In this document: positions 19,463 to 27,756 of the stretch, one piece after another
Numbering within the stretch: position 1 is the first letter of the stretch
How the letters are laid out: each line of letters opens with the position of its first letter
From: Candidatus Daviesbacteria bacterium RIFCSPHIGHO2_01_FULL_41_45
GTDB lineage: Bacteria > Patescibacteriota > Microgenomatia > Daviesbacterales > UBA10151
NCBI GenBank assembly: GCA_001776975.1
Contig: MFCS01000001.1
Span: forward strand, 1-50,418
DNA: 50,418 bases
Direction of reading: 5' to 3'
Position numbers and translations under genes: made by a program
Notes under the pieces: generated by a model
The model's input: only the letters and a program-made list of their open reading frames with translations
Database searches by the model: none
What the model was told of the DNA's origin: nothing

Positions 19463-20056
19463 ATGCCAAGAAAATCATCCACTTCAACGCTGGCAACTAA
19501 ATTTCAGCCTGAGTTAAACTCTGCCAGCTCCTATTTAAATCTAATTTTGGGCCTATTAATAGTATTGGTTATTGGGATTCTAGTCTTTAACTACTTCAAG
19601 AAAGATGTTGGCACTCTGGGCCCAGCCGGTCAAACATCTGGCACTACAGGTCAAACAGTTAAGGATGTCGAGGTAAGTAATCTGCCAGGAAAATACACCG
19701 TTAAAGAAGATGATACCCTTTTTGCTGTTGCTGAAAAGTACTACAGTGATGGATACCTGTTCTCGAAACTAGCTGAGGCCAATAAACTAGTAAACCCTGA
19801 TATTTTACTGGTAGGACAGGTTTTAGAGATACCCGAGATTGATCTCGCTACCGGGGTGGGTGGAGCTCAAAATCAAACTACCTGGGGTGAGAAAATTACC
19901 GGTAATACCTACACCACAGTTGAAGATGACTGGTTGAGCAAAATTGCCGGACGGGCTTATGGTGACCCAATGGTTTATCAAAAAATAGCCGAGGCCAATA
20001 ATATAACTGACGTTAATTCATTAGAGGTTGGCATAACTCTTAAAATTCCCCGCTAA
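19463..20056 (+). CDS. Membrane-anchored LysM domain protein (two LysM-like repeats)
   Basis: YTVKEDDTLFAVAEKYYSDGYLFSKLAEANKLVNPDILLVGQVLEIP and a second copy. Confidence 0.9.
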   Translation: MPRKSSTSTLATKFQPELNSASSYLNLILGLLIVLVIGILVFNYFKKDVGTLGPAGQTSGTTGQTVKDVEVSNLPGKYTVKEDDTLFAVAEKYYSDGYLFSKLAEANKLVNPDILLVGQVLEIPEIDLATGVGGAQNQTTWGEKITGNTYTTVEDDWLSKIAGRAYGDPMVYQKIAEANNITDVNSLEVGITLKIPR

Positions 20057-20080
20057 CTTACCCCAACATAAGTATATTGG

Positions 20081-20530
20081 ATGTGTTACACTGCAACCGT
20101 GCAAGAACCATTCTATGTAAGCGGTTTTCTCTACAATCCTAACTCGGAAAAACTACTCTTAATTCAAACTGAGGCAAATGATGACCTGATTACTCTGTGG
20201 AAGATGTTGGTTGGAGAAGGGAATAATGGTGAACCAGCTGAGGCTACTTTTCAAAGAGTTATTAATGAATGCTTAAATCTAGAGGTAAAACCCAAAAGTA
20301 TCTTTCCTATCTACGATTATTTCGATGAGGCCCAGCGAAAAACTAACTATGTTTTTTATGCCGAGGTGAGAAGATCTCCCAGTTTTGAGGCTCTACAACA
20401 GGGCACTCCCAGTTGGGTCAGGTTTAGTGATATCTCCAAGTTTCCCTTCTTTGCTAACACCAAACAGGATATGGTAGTCGGAGAACGGGTTATCAACCTT
20501 AAGCGCCGTATTGCCCTTAATATTCAATAA
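20081..20530 (+). CDS. NUDIX-like protein with degenerate Nudix box
   Basis: GEPAEATFQRVINECLNLEV aligns to a Nudix box but lacks the REUxEExGU acids. Confidence 0.55.
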   Translation: MCYTATVQEPFYVSGFLYNPNSEKLLLIQTEANDDLITLWKMLVGEGNNGEPAEATFQRVINECLNLEVKPKSIFPIYDYFDEAQRKTNYVFYAEVRRSPSFEALQQGTPSWVRFSDISKFPFFANTKQDMVVGERVINLKRRIALNIQ

Positions 20531-20577
20531 CAGATTTACTCGATAACAAATCCTTTTTCTTGTATAATTTCACCAGC

Positions 20578-20652
20578 GCGCGAGTAATTCAGTGGTAGAA
20601 TGTCTCCTTCCCAAGGAGAATGTCGCCGGTTCGAATCCGGTCTCGCGCTCCA
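20578..20652 (+). tRNA. tRNA-Gly (anticodon CCC), CCA encoded
   Basis: GCGCGAG/CTCGCGC acceptor; TCTCC-TTCCCAA-GGAGA; GCCGG-TTCGAAT-CCGGT; ends T-CCA. Confidence 0.95.
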
Positions 20653-20663
20653 GACGGGGCAGT
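20641..20663 (+). repeat. Direct repeat copy 1 at tRNA-Gly 3' end (tctcgCGCTCCAGACGGGGCAGT)
   Basis: 18-nt identical core shared with 21640-21657; 22/23 over 23 nt. Confidence 0.85.
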
Positions 20664-20670
20664 TAGTTTT

Positions 20671-21336
20671 CTATTTAAAAATTTCCGCACCGAGAGACTT
20701 GATAAGATCGAGATAAAACTTCTCCATGTCTTTTTGGTCAAATTCTACAAGCATGGTAGGTAGTTCAGTAATTTCATTTACTCTCGCAAACTGGCTGGCT
20801 AAAGTAACCCTATCTACATTCCAGTCAAATTTATTTCTGGCATCTTTCATAAGTTGTTCTAAAGAATAGTTTAATTTTTTCATGATAAAATATAAGTCTA
20901 TAAAGTCTCTGCTTCTTATGCGGGTTAACATCGTCTGGATTTTATTAACAGCAATATCGTAAATACTATCAACCTCTAAGTTCTTATACTTTTTCCCTTT
21001 ATGAATTCTAGGAAAAGGGTAATAATTAAAATCGACCTTAAGTTGTTCATTGTCATTGAAAACTAAAAGATAACTAAACAACCCCATAAATTGAGTAGGT
21101 TGAATTTCTTTAATAGAAAGCTGAGGGGAGATTTTTTTCAAAAAGGCGTTGACCGTTATCTGATTAACCTCTTGCTCTTCGGTAAAAAGGTCAATGTCTT
21201 CAGATAGACGATGTTGGAGGTAAAACTCAGCAAGAGCAGTCCCTCCTGTGAAGTAGAACCTTTTTGTTATTTGTTTGTCTTGCTGGATAAACTCCAGAAA
21301 GTTAAGTTGTTTGGGAGTGAGTATAGATTTCCCCAT
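20671..21336 (-). CDS. Nucleotidyl transferase, AbiEii/AbiGii toxin family
   Basis: ILTPKQLNFLEFI…FYFTGGTALAEFYLQHRLSEDIDLFTEE. Confidence 0.9.
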   Translation of the reverse strand: MGKSILTPKQLNFLEFIQQDKQITKRFYFTGGTALAEFYLQHRLSEDIDLFTEEQEVNQITVNAFLKKISPQLSIKEIQPTQFMGLFSYLLVFNDNEQLKVDFNYYPFPRIHKGKKYKNLEVDSIYDIAVNKIQTMLTRIRSRDFIDLYFIMKKLNYSLEQLMKDARNKFDWNVDRVTLASQFARVNEITELPTMLVEFDQKDMEKFYLDLIKSLGAEIFK

Positions 21337-21530
21337 AATAAAAATTCCATTACCCTTCTTTTGTATGGATCAAGCTGCTCTTTAATCTGTGGCCAAGCCT
21401 TTTTAACCTCCTCCCGGTCTAGCTTTGCCCCATCTAATCCGTAGTTTATGAGTTGTTGAAGTCTCCAGAGTTTATATTCTTTAGGATTCTCTTTTTTGAA
21501 TTTATCTTCGTTTATATTCCAGTTAATCAT
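21267..21530 (-). CDS. Small protein upstream of and overlapping the AbiEii-like gene; candidate antitoxin partner
   Basis: TATAAT-7-ATG start; overlaps the NTase start by ~70 nt. Confidence 0.5.
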   Translation of the reverse strand: MINWNINEDKFKKENPKEYKLWRLQQLINYGLDGAKLDREEVKKAWPQIKEQLDPYKRRVMEFLLWGNLYSLPNNLTFWSLSSKTNK

Positions 21531-21610
21531 ACTTAATATTATATCATTTTTCGGCTTATTTTTCTTGATAAACCGTCACCAAATTGTTGAAATAAGATAG
21601 AAAATTGACA

Positions 21611-21657
21611 AGGATTAGTTCAAAATAACTTGCATCTCCCGCTCCAGACGGGGCAGT
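21611..21657 (+). repeat. Cassette-boundary direct repeat copy 2
   Basis: aggattagttcaaaataacttgcatctcccgctcca identical (36 nt) to 22667-22702, then gacggggcagt as in tRNA-Gly. Confidence 0.9.
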
Positions 21658-21747
21658 GTGCCTTTTTAACATAATTCTCTCATCCTTAGCTTCAGTTTCG
21701 AGTTCAATGTAAACTTATCCTTTCCAATCGTCTTGTGCTTAAACCAC

Positions 21748-22584
21748 TTAAGAAGGAGACGGGATTTGAACTATCTCCTTCAGTATTGGTCTAAAATCAC
21801 TAAATCTCTCAATTCCATCCTCTTTTCCCAAATGTCCTCTTGGTCCATGGCAAACTGCCAAAGCTTTTCCATCCTTATTTACTAAAGGTCCGCCACTATT
21901 TCCCGGGACAACTCTACCTGTGAAGTAAACATGTAAATCTTGTCCCTCTTTTCGTCTTGTCTTTTGCGAATACTCATCCAGGATAGCTCTGAGAGCGGGC
22001 GTAACTTCCTTTGGCTTTTTCTTATATATGCTTCCCATAGAAACAAGTGGATCTAATTTCTTTTTCCAAGCTTCATGAAATTCTCCAGGAAAACCAATTG
22101 CAGCTCCAGCCTGGTTATCATCTGGATTAATATCTAAACTCGACATTTCTACTCCTTCATTGTCACCTTCAAAGGGAAATATTGCTACATCTGTAGCTTG
22201 TAATCCTTTTTCTTCAGCAGTAGTACTCTCATATAGCAAATCTGCCTGAGTTAAGTCAACTTCTTTTATCTCTCCCTTTCTATCCTTGTAATAGCAGTGT
22301 TCGACAGTATTAGCATCTACAATTAAGTCTCCAATTACATGGGTTGCCGTAATTACATATTTTTTACCTTCATAGTTAACTATTACTCCGCTACCACTGG
22401 GTAAGTTTCTATCTTTACTTATTAACACAGTTGCTTGGATAGCCTGTTGAAGCTCAGGGACTATGCTTTTTTCTGATCTAAAATAATGAATTACATCTTC
22501 GGGTTTAGGATTTTTAAATATCTCTGTAGTTAATACTCCTTTTACTTCAGTTGCAGGTCTATAACCATTTTCAATAATATCCAT
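21748..22584 (-). CDS. Trypsin-like serine protease domain protein (S1 fold)
   Basis: SGSGVIVNYEGKKYVITATHVI (His), DVAIFPF (Asp), VVPGNSGGPLVNKDGKALAV (Ser). Confidence 0.85.
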   Translation of the reverse strand: MDIIENGYRPATEVKGVLTTEIFKNPKPEDVIHYFRSEKSIVPELQQAIQATVLISKDRNLPSGSGVIVNYEGKKYVITATHVIGDLIVDANTVEHCYYKDRKGEIKEVDLTQADLLYESTTAEEKGLQATDVAIFPFEGDNEGVEMSSLDINPDDNQAGAAIGFPGEFHEAWKKKLDPLVSMGSIYKKKPKEVTPALRAILDEYSQKTRRKEGQDLHVYFTGRVVPGNSGGPLVNKDGKALAVCHGPRGHLGKEDGIERFSDFRPILKEIVQIPSPS

Positions 22585-22666
22585 AGCTCGATTCTATCAA
22601 ATTTTCTCAATTTCTGTATTTTGGTAAAACTTCATTAAATTATTAAGTTGAGACAGGAAATTAATG

Positions 22667-22702
22667 AGGATTAGTTCAAAATAACTTGCATCTCCCGCTC
22701 CA
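22667..22702 (+). repeat. Cassette-boundary direct repeat copy 3
   Basis: 36 nt identical to 21611-21646. Confidence 0.9.
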
Positions 22703-22722
22703 AAAAAAAATAGCATTTTTAT

Positions 22723-23607
22723 TTACAGGGCACAGGCAGGGACACCTTTTCGGGTTATGGGTCCATTACACCCCACCATCTCGTGATGTAACCTTACTAG
22801 GCTAGTAATATTTGAAGCATTAATTGCTTCCATCCGTTGTTTAATTTGCATAGCTCTCAAAGGGCAATTCTTTATACAATCCCTTCTTGCCTGTGCTCTA
22901 GCCCTAATCAGATTTGAAAGATCAATCAATGGACTGTAGGGCTCTCTTTTACCTACCAGACGGTTAATATCATATAATCCTGTTACTTCCAAAGAGGGTA
23001 CGGTATATCCAGTATGGATACGACTTGCACAACTTATTGCAAAGAACTTTTCAATTTGATACACAGTAGTGGAACGAGCCTGTTTTAAAAATATGGTTAA
23101 CCATTCCGTACGAACCTGCATGGGTTCTGTTCTTAATAATCTTTCATCGTAAGCATTCTTGCCAATAATATCTCGTCTTTGATCATAATCAACTAATGTG
23201 ATTGGACCTATTACTCCCTCTGTTTGGCTCCACTCAATCATAATCTGTAGACTTGTAGTTTTCTCCCTCCCTTCAACCCCAGGATCATTTTTTGACCCCT
23301 TGGTATAGCCAGTCCTTTCACCACTACCCTCAGCACCCCTGTGTGCGTTTGCATGTGGATAAACTGCACTTAACTCAAATCCCGTATTTGTTAACATACT
23401 ATTTCCCGTGCCATGTCGATGAGTATTAGTAAAAACTATATCTCCACCCTTCCACACCTGATCTCGAATCTCTTCTAAACTTTTAGGAAAACCTAGGGAA
23501 TTAAGAATAGATACACACTCTTTTTCCTCTTTGCAGAGTTCAGTTGGGACAGGAGGTGTTATTCTTCCTTGTGAGTATAAACGAGCTCTTTCAATCCAGT
23601 CTGCCAT
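22723..23607 (-). CDS. Hypothetical protein (open frame extends to 23646; likely start MADWIERARLYSQ)
   Basis: Long ORF; no recognised domain. Confidence 0.65.
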   Translation of the reverse strand: MADWIERARLYSQGRITPPVPTELCKEEKECVSILNSLGFPKSLEEIRDQVWKGGDIVFTNTHRHGTGNSMLTNTGFELSAVYPHANAHRGAEGSGERTGYTKGSKNDPGVEGREKTTSLQIMIEWSQTEGVIGPITLVDYDQRRDIIGKNAYDERLLRTEPMQVRTEWLTIFLKQARSTTVYQIEKFFAISCASRIHTGYTVPSLEVTGLYDINRLVGKREPYSPLIDLSNLIRARAQARRDCIKNCPLRAMQIKQRMEAINASNITSLVRLHHEMVGCNGPITRKGVPACAL

Positions 23608-23662
23608 AATAATAAAAACAATCTCTATAGTATACCATAGCTTCAATTTACTAGATATTTCG

Positions 23663-23680
23663 GAATAACTTGAATCTCCC
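23663..23680 (+). repeat. Degenerate cassette-boundary repeat copy 4
   Basis: ggaataacttgaatctccc versus aaaataacttgcatctccc. Confidence 0.5.
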
Positions 23681-23812
23681 TATCTAAGCATATAAGGCCA
23701 GGCCTTTCATGGCTAAAAATAAGCAAAGCTTACGGTTTTTGGTCTAAATTTGTACCTCCCGTATTAAACAAGAAAAGATTGACAATTAATTAGAGGGGTA
23801 TACAATTAAGAT

Positions 23813-24151
23813 GTGACCGATAGAGACTCCGCTGAAGGAACATCAGAAAATTCTATACTGGATGGTGATTCTTTGTGTGCAGACCACTCGGATAATCCCG
23901 AGAGTATTGGAGTTGACATTGCTAATCAAGTCTCGCAAATAGGTATTGCTGAAATTCTAAAACCCAGAAGTTTAAAAGTGCCCGAGTTTAACATTGGAGG
24001 AGTTACAAGTGAAGTTATTGATTATCCCATTCAAGAAGGAAGAAATGGTATTCCACGAAATCCCTGGAGATCTGTTGCAGATGCATTAGCTCACGTTCCA
24101 CCACAGGATAGAGTTACGTTAGTTCCTCCTCGACCTGAAATTGATCTTTAG
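23813..24151 (+). CDS. Hypothetical protein
   Basis: GTG start directly after TTGACA-16-TACAAT-6. Confidence 0.55.
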   Translation: MTDRDSAEGTSENSILDGDSLCADHSDNPESIGVDIANQVSQIGIAEILKPRSLKVPEFNIGGVTSEVIDYPIQEGRNGIPRNPWRSVADALAHVPPQDRVTLVPPRPEIDL

Positions 24152-24161
24152 TTATTCACAA

Positions 24162-24620
24162 ATGGATAAAGTACGATTACAGGAATTTTTGCTTCAAGCC
24201 AGAATCAAAACTTATAGCTCTGGTGGTGGTAAAGTAAAACCTGCCTTTCCAGAGATGAAACAACTGGAATACCAAGAAGATGATTGGTTATACCGGGATA
24301 TCTATAACCTAGGTAACAGCATCTTTATGGGGTTAGAAACTGTTTATTTTAAAGATACCCCTATTTTATCAATGAGTTATTTTGGAAATTTTTCAAAAGT
24401 ATCAGAAGAAGAGGCAGATAAAATCTTAAGAGGAGCACTGATGGAGAGATGGGACGAGGTAAGATTGTGGCACAATGTTAGATGGGAACACCAGAATTAT
24501 CTATATACTTGCCAAGCAGATACTTCAGGTAGTATTGAGGAGTTCTCTGGAACAGAAGAGATACTAAAGGATAAGGAAAAGATCTATTACTTCTATTATG
24601 CCGGTGGTTTTATTGGCTAA
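24162..24620 (+). CDS. DUF5680-like domain protein
   Basis: EFLLQARIKTYSSGGG…LEYQEDDWLYRDIYNLGNSIFMGLETVYFKDTPILSMSYFGN pattern. Confidence 0.7.
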   Translation: MDKVRLQEFLLQARIKTYSSGGGKVKPAFPEMKQLEYQEDDWLYRDIYNLGNSIFMGLETVYFKDTPILSMSYFGNFSKVSEEEADKILRGALMERWDEVRLWHNVRWEHQNYLYTCQADTSGSIEEFSGTEEILKDKEKIYYFYYAGGFIG

Positions 24621-24665
24621 TATCTCTTCTTGATAAGCACAGTTTGAATTAGTAAGATACACAAC

Positions 24666-25568
24666 ATGTACGAACAGGCCAGGCGATATTTCAGGGATGT
24701 CTTTGGCTTAAAACCCAATCCAGAAACTCTAAAACAATACTACGCAGGCTCCGATATAGTTGTTAAAGATACTCTATCTCCAGCTAATTTCCGGGTTTTT
24801 CTACTTTCTTTACCGCGAATAACTGACGGATCAATGATTGATGTTTGGGCTATGGATTTGTCAAAGCTATCCTTTGCCTTCAATCAGAGTTCTAATGGCC
24901 ACAGAGATACCAGAGACTTAGACTTTCCCCATATTACCCTACCTCTTGGGCCACTAGAAGGAAACTACTTTAGTGGACTATCTTTTAGCTCTAAATTTTC
25001 CCACTACACCACCGCCCATAGAGTTGATTATGGTAGTCAGACAATTGTTCACAGATTTCCCAACGGTAGTGAGTTTAATGAGCCTTTTTCAGGAGGACTA
25101 GCAGTTAACAACAAAGGAGAGCTAAAAATTGTTGATCAGGAAGGTATTAGAAAATCATCAAACAATAAATCGGCTGTAGCTCAACTAGTATATTCTGCCA
25201 ATAGCGATAACTTTGCCACTTTAATGGCTCAAGATTGGCATCATTTTGGCAAAAAGGAGACAATAGGTAATTCGCTTGGATCCTGGTGCTGGTGGCTACA
25301 ATGGGCAGATAAAACTGTATATTTTAGTCCCGTTAAAAGACACCCTCTTCACAAAGAACCGTTAACATTTCAAGATATTTACAGAATTAACAATGTTTTC
25401 ACTGAAAATTTAGACTGGACAACAGCCATAGGAGCACAAGGACTGAGTGGGGGTTTTGCCATCCGGGATCAGGGTAAAAATTTATTAGTTAATCCCAGTC
25501 CCGCAGTTATGCATCACAGCTCTCCGGCAGTTTTAATCGCCAGCCATAAATCCATAGATATCAGATAG
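24666..25568 (+). CDS. Hypothetical protein
   Basis: 300-aa ORF, TAAGAT-7-ATG; 3' end overlaps convergent folC by 36 nt. Confidence 0.65.
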   Translation: MYEQARRYFRDVFGLKPNPETLKQYYAGSDIVVKDTLSPANFRVFLLSLPRITDGSMIDVWAMDLSKLSFAFNQSSNGHRDTRDLDFPHITLPLGPLEGNYFSGLSFSSKFSHYTTAHRVDYGSQTIVHRFPNGSEFNEPFSGGLAVNNKGELKIVDQEGIRKSSNNKSAVAQLVYSANSDNFATLMAQDWHHFGKKETIGNSLGSWCWWLQWADKTVYFSPVKRHPLHKEPLTFQDIYRINNVFTENLDWTTAIGAQGLSGGFAIRDQGKNLLVNPSPAVMHHSSPAVLIASHKSIDIR

Positions 25569-26876
25569 AAAATACAGTGAACCGGTAATCACCAAAGGAA
25601 AACCCCCACTACCTAAGGACATCTTTAAGGCTTGTTTTGGATCAGTTACTACCTGATAATTTTTATATCCCAATCTATTCAAAACTCTTTTGATTTTCTC
25701 AGGGTCTTCAGCCAACGCAGGTTCATCTCCAACAAAGAATCTGGTAATTATAATTGAATCGGCAATTTTAGTGATTAATTTTAAACAAGAGTAATAATCT
25801 TTACCCTTCTTAAAAGCCACTAAGAAACTTAACTTTTCACCCGGTAAAAGATGTTGAATTGTGCTCACTAGTGAGCCCATCTTTTGGGCGTTATGAGCCC
25901 CATCAAGAATAACCGTTCTACCTGATATTACTTTTACATCAAACCTGCCTGGAAAATGAGCTGTGGATAATGATTTCCTAACTTTACTCAAATCTAATTT
26001 AAAGTTGTATTTTTGGCTTAACTTATAAAGAACTGCTAAGGCCAGGCCACAGTTTTCAGCTTGATGTTCCCCTATCATAGTCAACTTTATATTGTTTATA
26101 CTTAGATTGCCTATCTGAAAATCAAATTCAGTTTTATCTATAAAACTTTTAATGTGCAGATAATTTCTGCCTTTACTGACTAAAGTCATCTCAGCTCCCG
26201 TTGTTTTAGCAGTATCAACAAGTACTTTTTCGCCAAACCAGTGTTGGTGTAAAGCTATCACCTGGTTACCCGTATGAATAATCCCGGCTTTTTGGAATGC
26301 TATCTCTTTAATTGTTTTGCCTAAAATTTTGGTATGGTCAAGTCCAATTCTGGTGATAATCGCTAACTTATTGGGATTTTCAATGGCATTAGTAGCATCA
26401 AGCAGTCCGCCCAAACCCGTTTCGAAAACAGCATAATCAACCCTTTCTTGATAAAATATATAGAAGGCTAGCACTGTTAAGGTTTCAAAATATGTAGCTT
26501 TGCCCCATTCCGTTTTCCCCATTATTGATAGATAGGGAATAAGCTCATTCAGATATTTAATATATTGTTGTTCCTTGATGATCTTATTATTTATTAGAGC
26601 CCGCTCTCTAATATCTACTAGGTGTGGAGATAGATGTAAACCAACTTTAAAACCCAAATTCCGTAATAGATGACTAATTAAATAGGAGGTTGAACCTTTG
26701 CCTGAAGTTCCAGCTGTGTGAATCACCCTTATTTTTTCCTGGGGATCTCCTAAAAGCTTAAGTAAATACTTGGTTCTTTTTAATCCAAAAGCACCACTAT
26801 AAATCTGGGTTGATTCTTTAGGAATCTGTTTATATAAAAACTCCTCTGCTTGTTTGAGGCTTTTGATCTTGATCAT
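25533..26876 (-). CDS. folC: Folylpolyglutamate synthase/dihydrofolate synthase
   Basis: VIHTAGTSGKGSTSYLISHLLR; FETGLGGLLDATNAI; ILDGAHN. Confidence 0.95.
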   Translation of the reverse strand: MIKIKSLKQAEEFLYKQIPKESTQIYSGAFGLKRTKYLLKLLGDPQEKIRVIHTAGTSGKGSTSYLISHLLRNLGFKVGLHLSPHLVDIRERALINNKIIKEQQYIKYLNELIPYLSIMGKTEWGKATYFETLTVLAFYIFYQERVDYAVFETGLGGLLDATNAIENPNKLAIITRIGLDHTKILGKTIKEIAFQKAGIIHTGNQVIALHQHWFGEKVLVDTAKTTGAEMTLVSKGRNYLHIKSFIDKTEFDFQIGNLSINNIKLTMIGEHQAENCGLALAVLYKLSQKYNFKLDLSKVRKSLSTAHFPGRFDVKVISGRTVILDGAHNAQKMGSLVSTIQHLLPGEKLSFLVAFKKGKDYYSCLKLITKIADSIIITRFFVGDEPALAEDPEKIKRVLNRLGYKNYQVVTDPKQALKMSLGSGGFPLVITGSLYFLSDIYGFMAGD

Positions 26877-26931
26877 GTGGGAATTGTACGTTAAGTATGG
26901 GTTTTGTGTAAAATATACTCAAGGTAGATAT

Positions 26932-27003
26932 GCCAGCGTGGCTTAGAGGAAAAGCACGACTTTCGTAAAGTCGGGATCGTGGGTTCGAGTCCCACCGCTG
27001 GCT
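26932..27003 (+). tRNA. tRNA-Thr (anticodon CGT)
   Basis: GCCAGCG/CGCTGGC; CGACT-TTCGTAA-AGTCG; GTGGG-TTCGAGT-CCCAC. Confidence 0.95.
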
Positions 27004-27024
27004 CTAATGTATTAGAATGTATAT

Positions 27025-27756
27025 ATGAAAAGATATAAGTCACGGTATAAACCGTTTTCTATTAAGCGGTCTGAAAAGAGAGTTAGGCAAAGGTTATTTC
27101 TTTCCATTATTATTATTGCTGTTTTTGGCTTTGCCCTAATTAGCTGGATTCTGCCAACTTTTATAGGCGGTTTATCAGTCTTAAACCAATTTAAAACAAC
27201 CACGAAAATTACCGAGACTATTGAGGACACAACCATAGCTCCACCTGTTCTAAATATTCCCTATGAAGCTACTAACTCGGCAGCTATTAGCATCAAAGGC
27301 TACGCTCAATCCTCATATTTTGTAGAGATTTATCTTGATGATGAGTTAAAAAGCACTACCAAAGCTAGGGAAGATGGTAGTTTTATCTCCGACCCAATAG
27401 AATTAAATATTGGTAGTAATTTCATTAGTGGTAAGGCAGTTAATCTGGAAGATAAAAAAAGTTTGTCGTCAAAACCAATCAAGGTAGTCTTTGATAACGA
27501 AAAACCTACTTTGGAAATTAACTCTCCCTCTGATAATCAGGAAACTAAAGAAAAAAAGTTTACGGTTAGTGGCTTAGCCGAAACTCAGGACGAGATAGAT
27601 GTTAGGGTCAATAATTTTAGAGTTATAGTTCAAGCAGACGGAAAATACAGCTACACCTTAGAATTAAGTGAAGGAGAAAATATTATTACCGTGACCGCAA
27701 CAGACGGAGCGGGAAATTCTTCACAACTTACCAGAAGACTCGTTTATCAACCCTAA
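27025..27756 (+). CDS. Membrane-anchored bacterial Ig-like domain protein
   Basis: N-terminal TM and Ig-like repeats (PTLEINSPSDNQETKEKKFTVSGLAET…GENIITVTATDGAGN). Confidence 0.8.
   Translation: MKRYKSRYKPFSIKRSEKRVRQRLFLSIIIIAVFGFALISWILPTFIGGLSVLNQFKTTTKITETIEDTTIAPPVLNIPYEATNSAAISIKGYAQSSYFVEIYLDDELKSTTKAREDGSFISDPIELNIGSNFISGKAVNLEDKKSLSSKPIKVVFDNEKPTLEINSPSDNQETKEKKFTVSGLAETQDEIDVRVNNFRVIVQADGKYSYTLELSEGENIITVTATDGAGNSSQLTRRLVYQP

Noticed and set aside
22701-22720. Poly-A run plus AGCATTTTT as a strong terminator
   Set aside because: The stem is A/T only and short; too weak to call.
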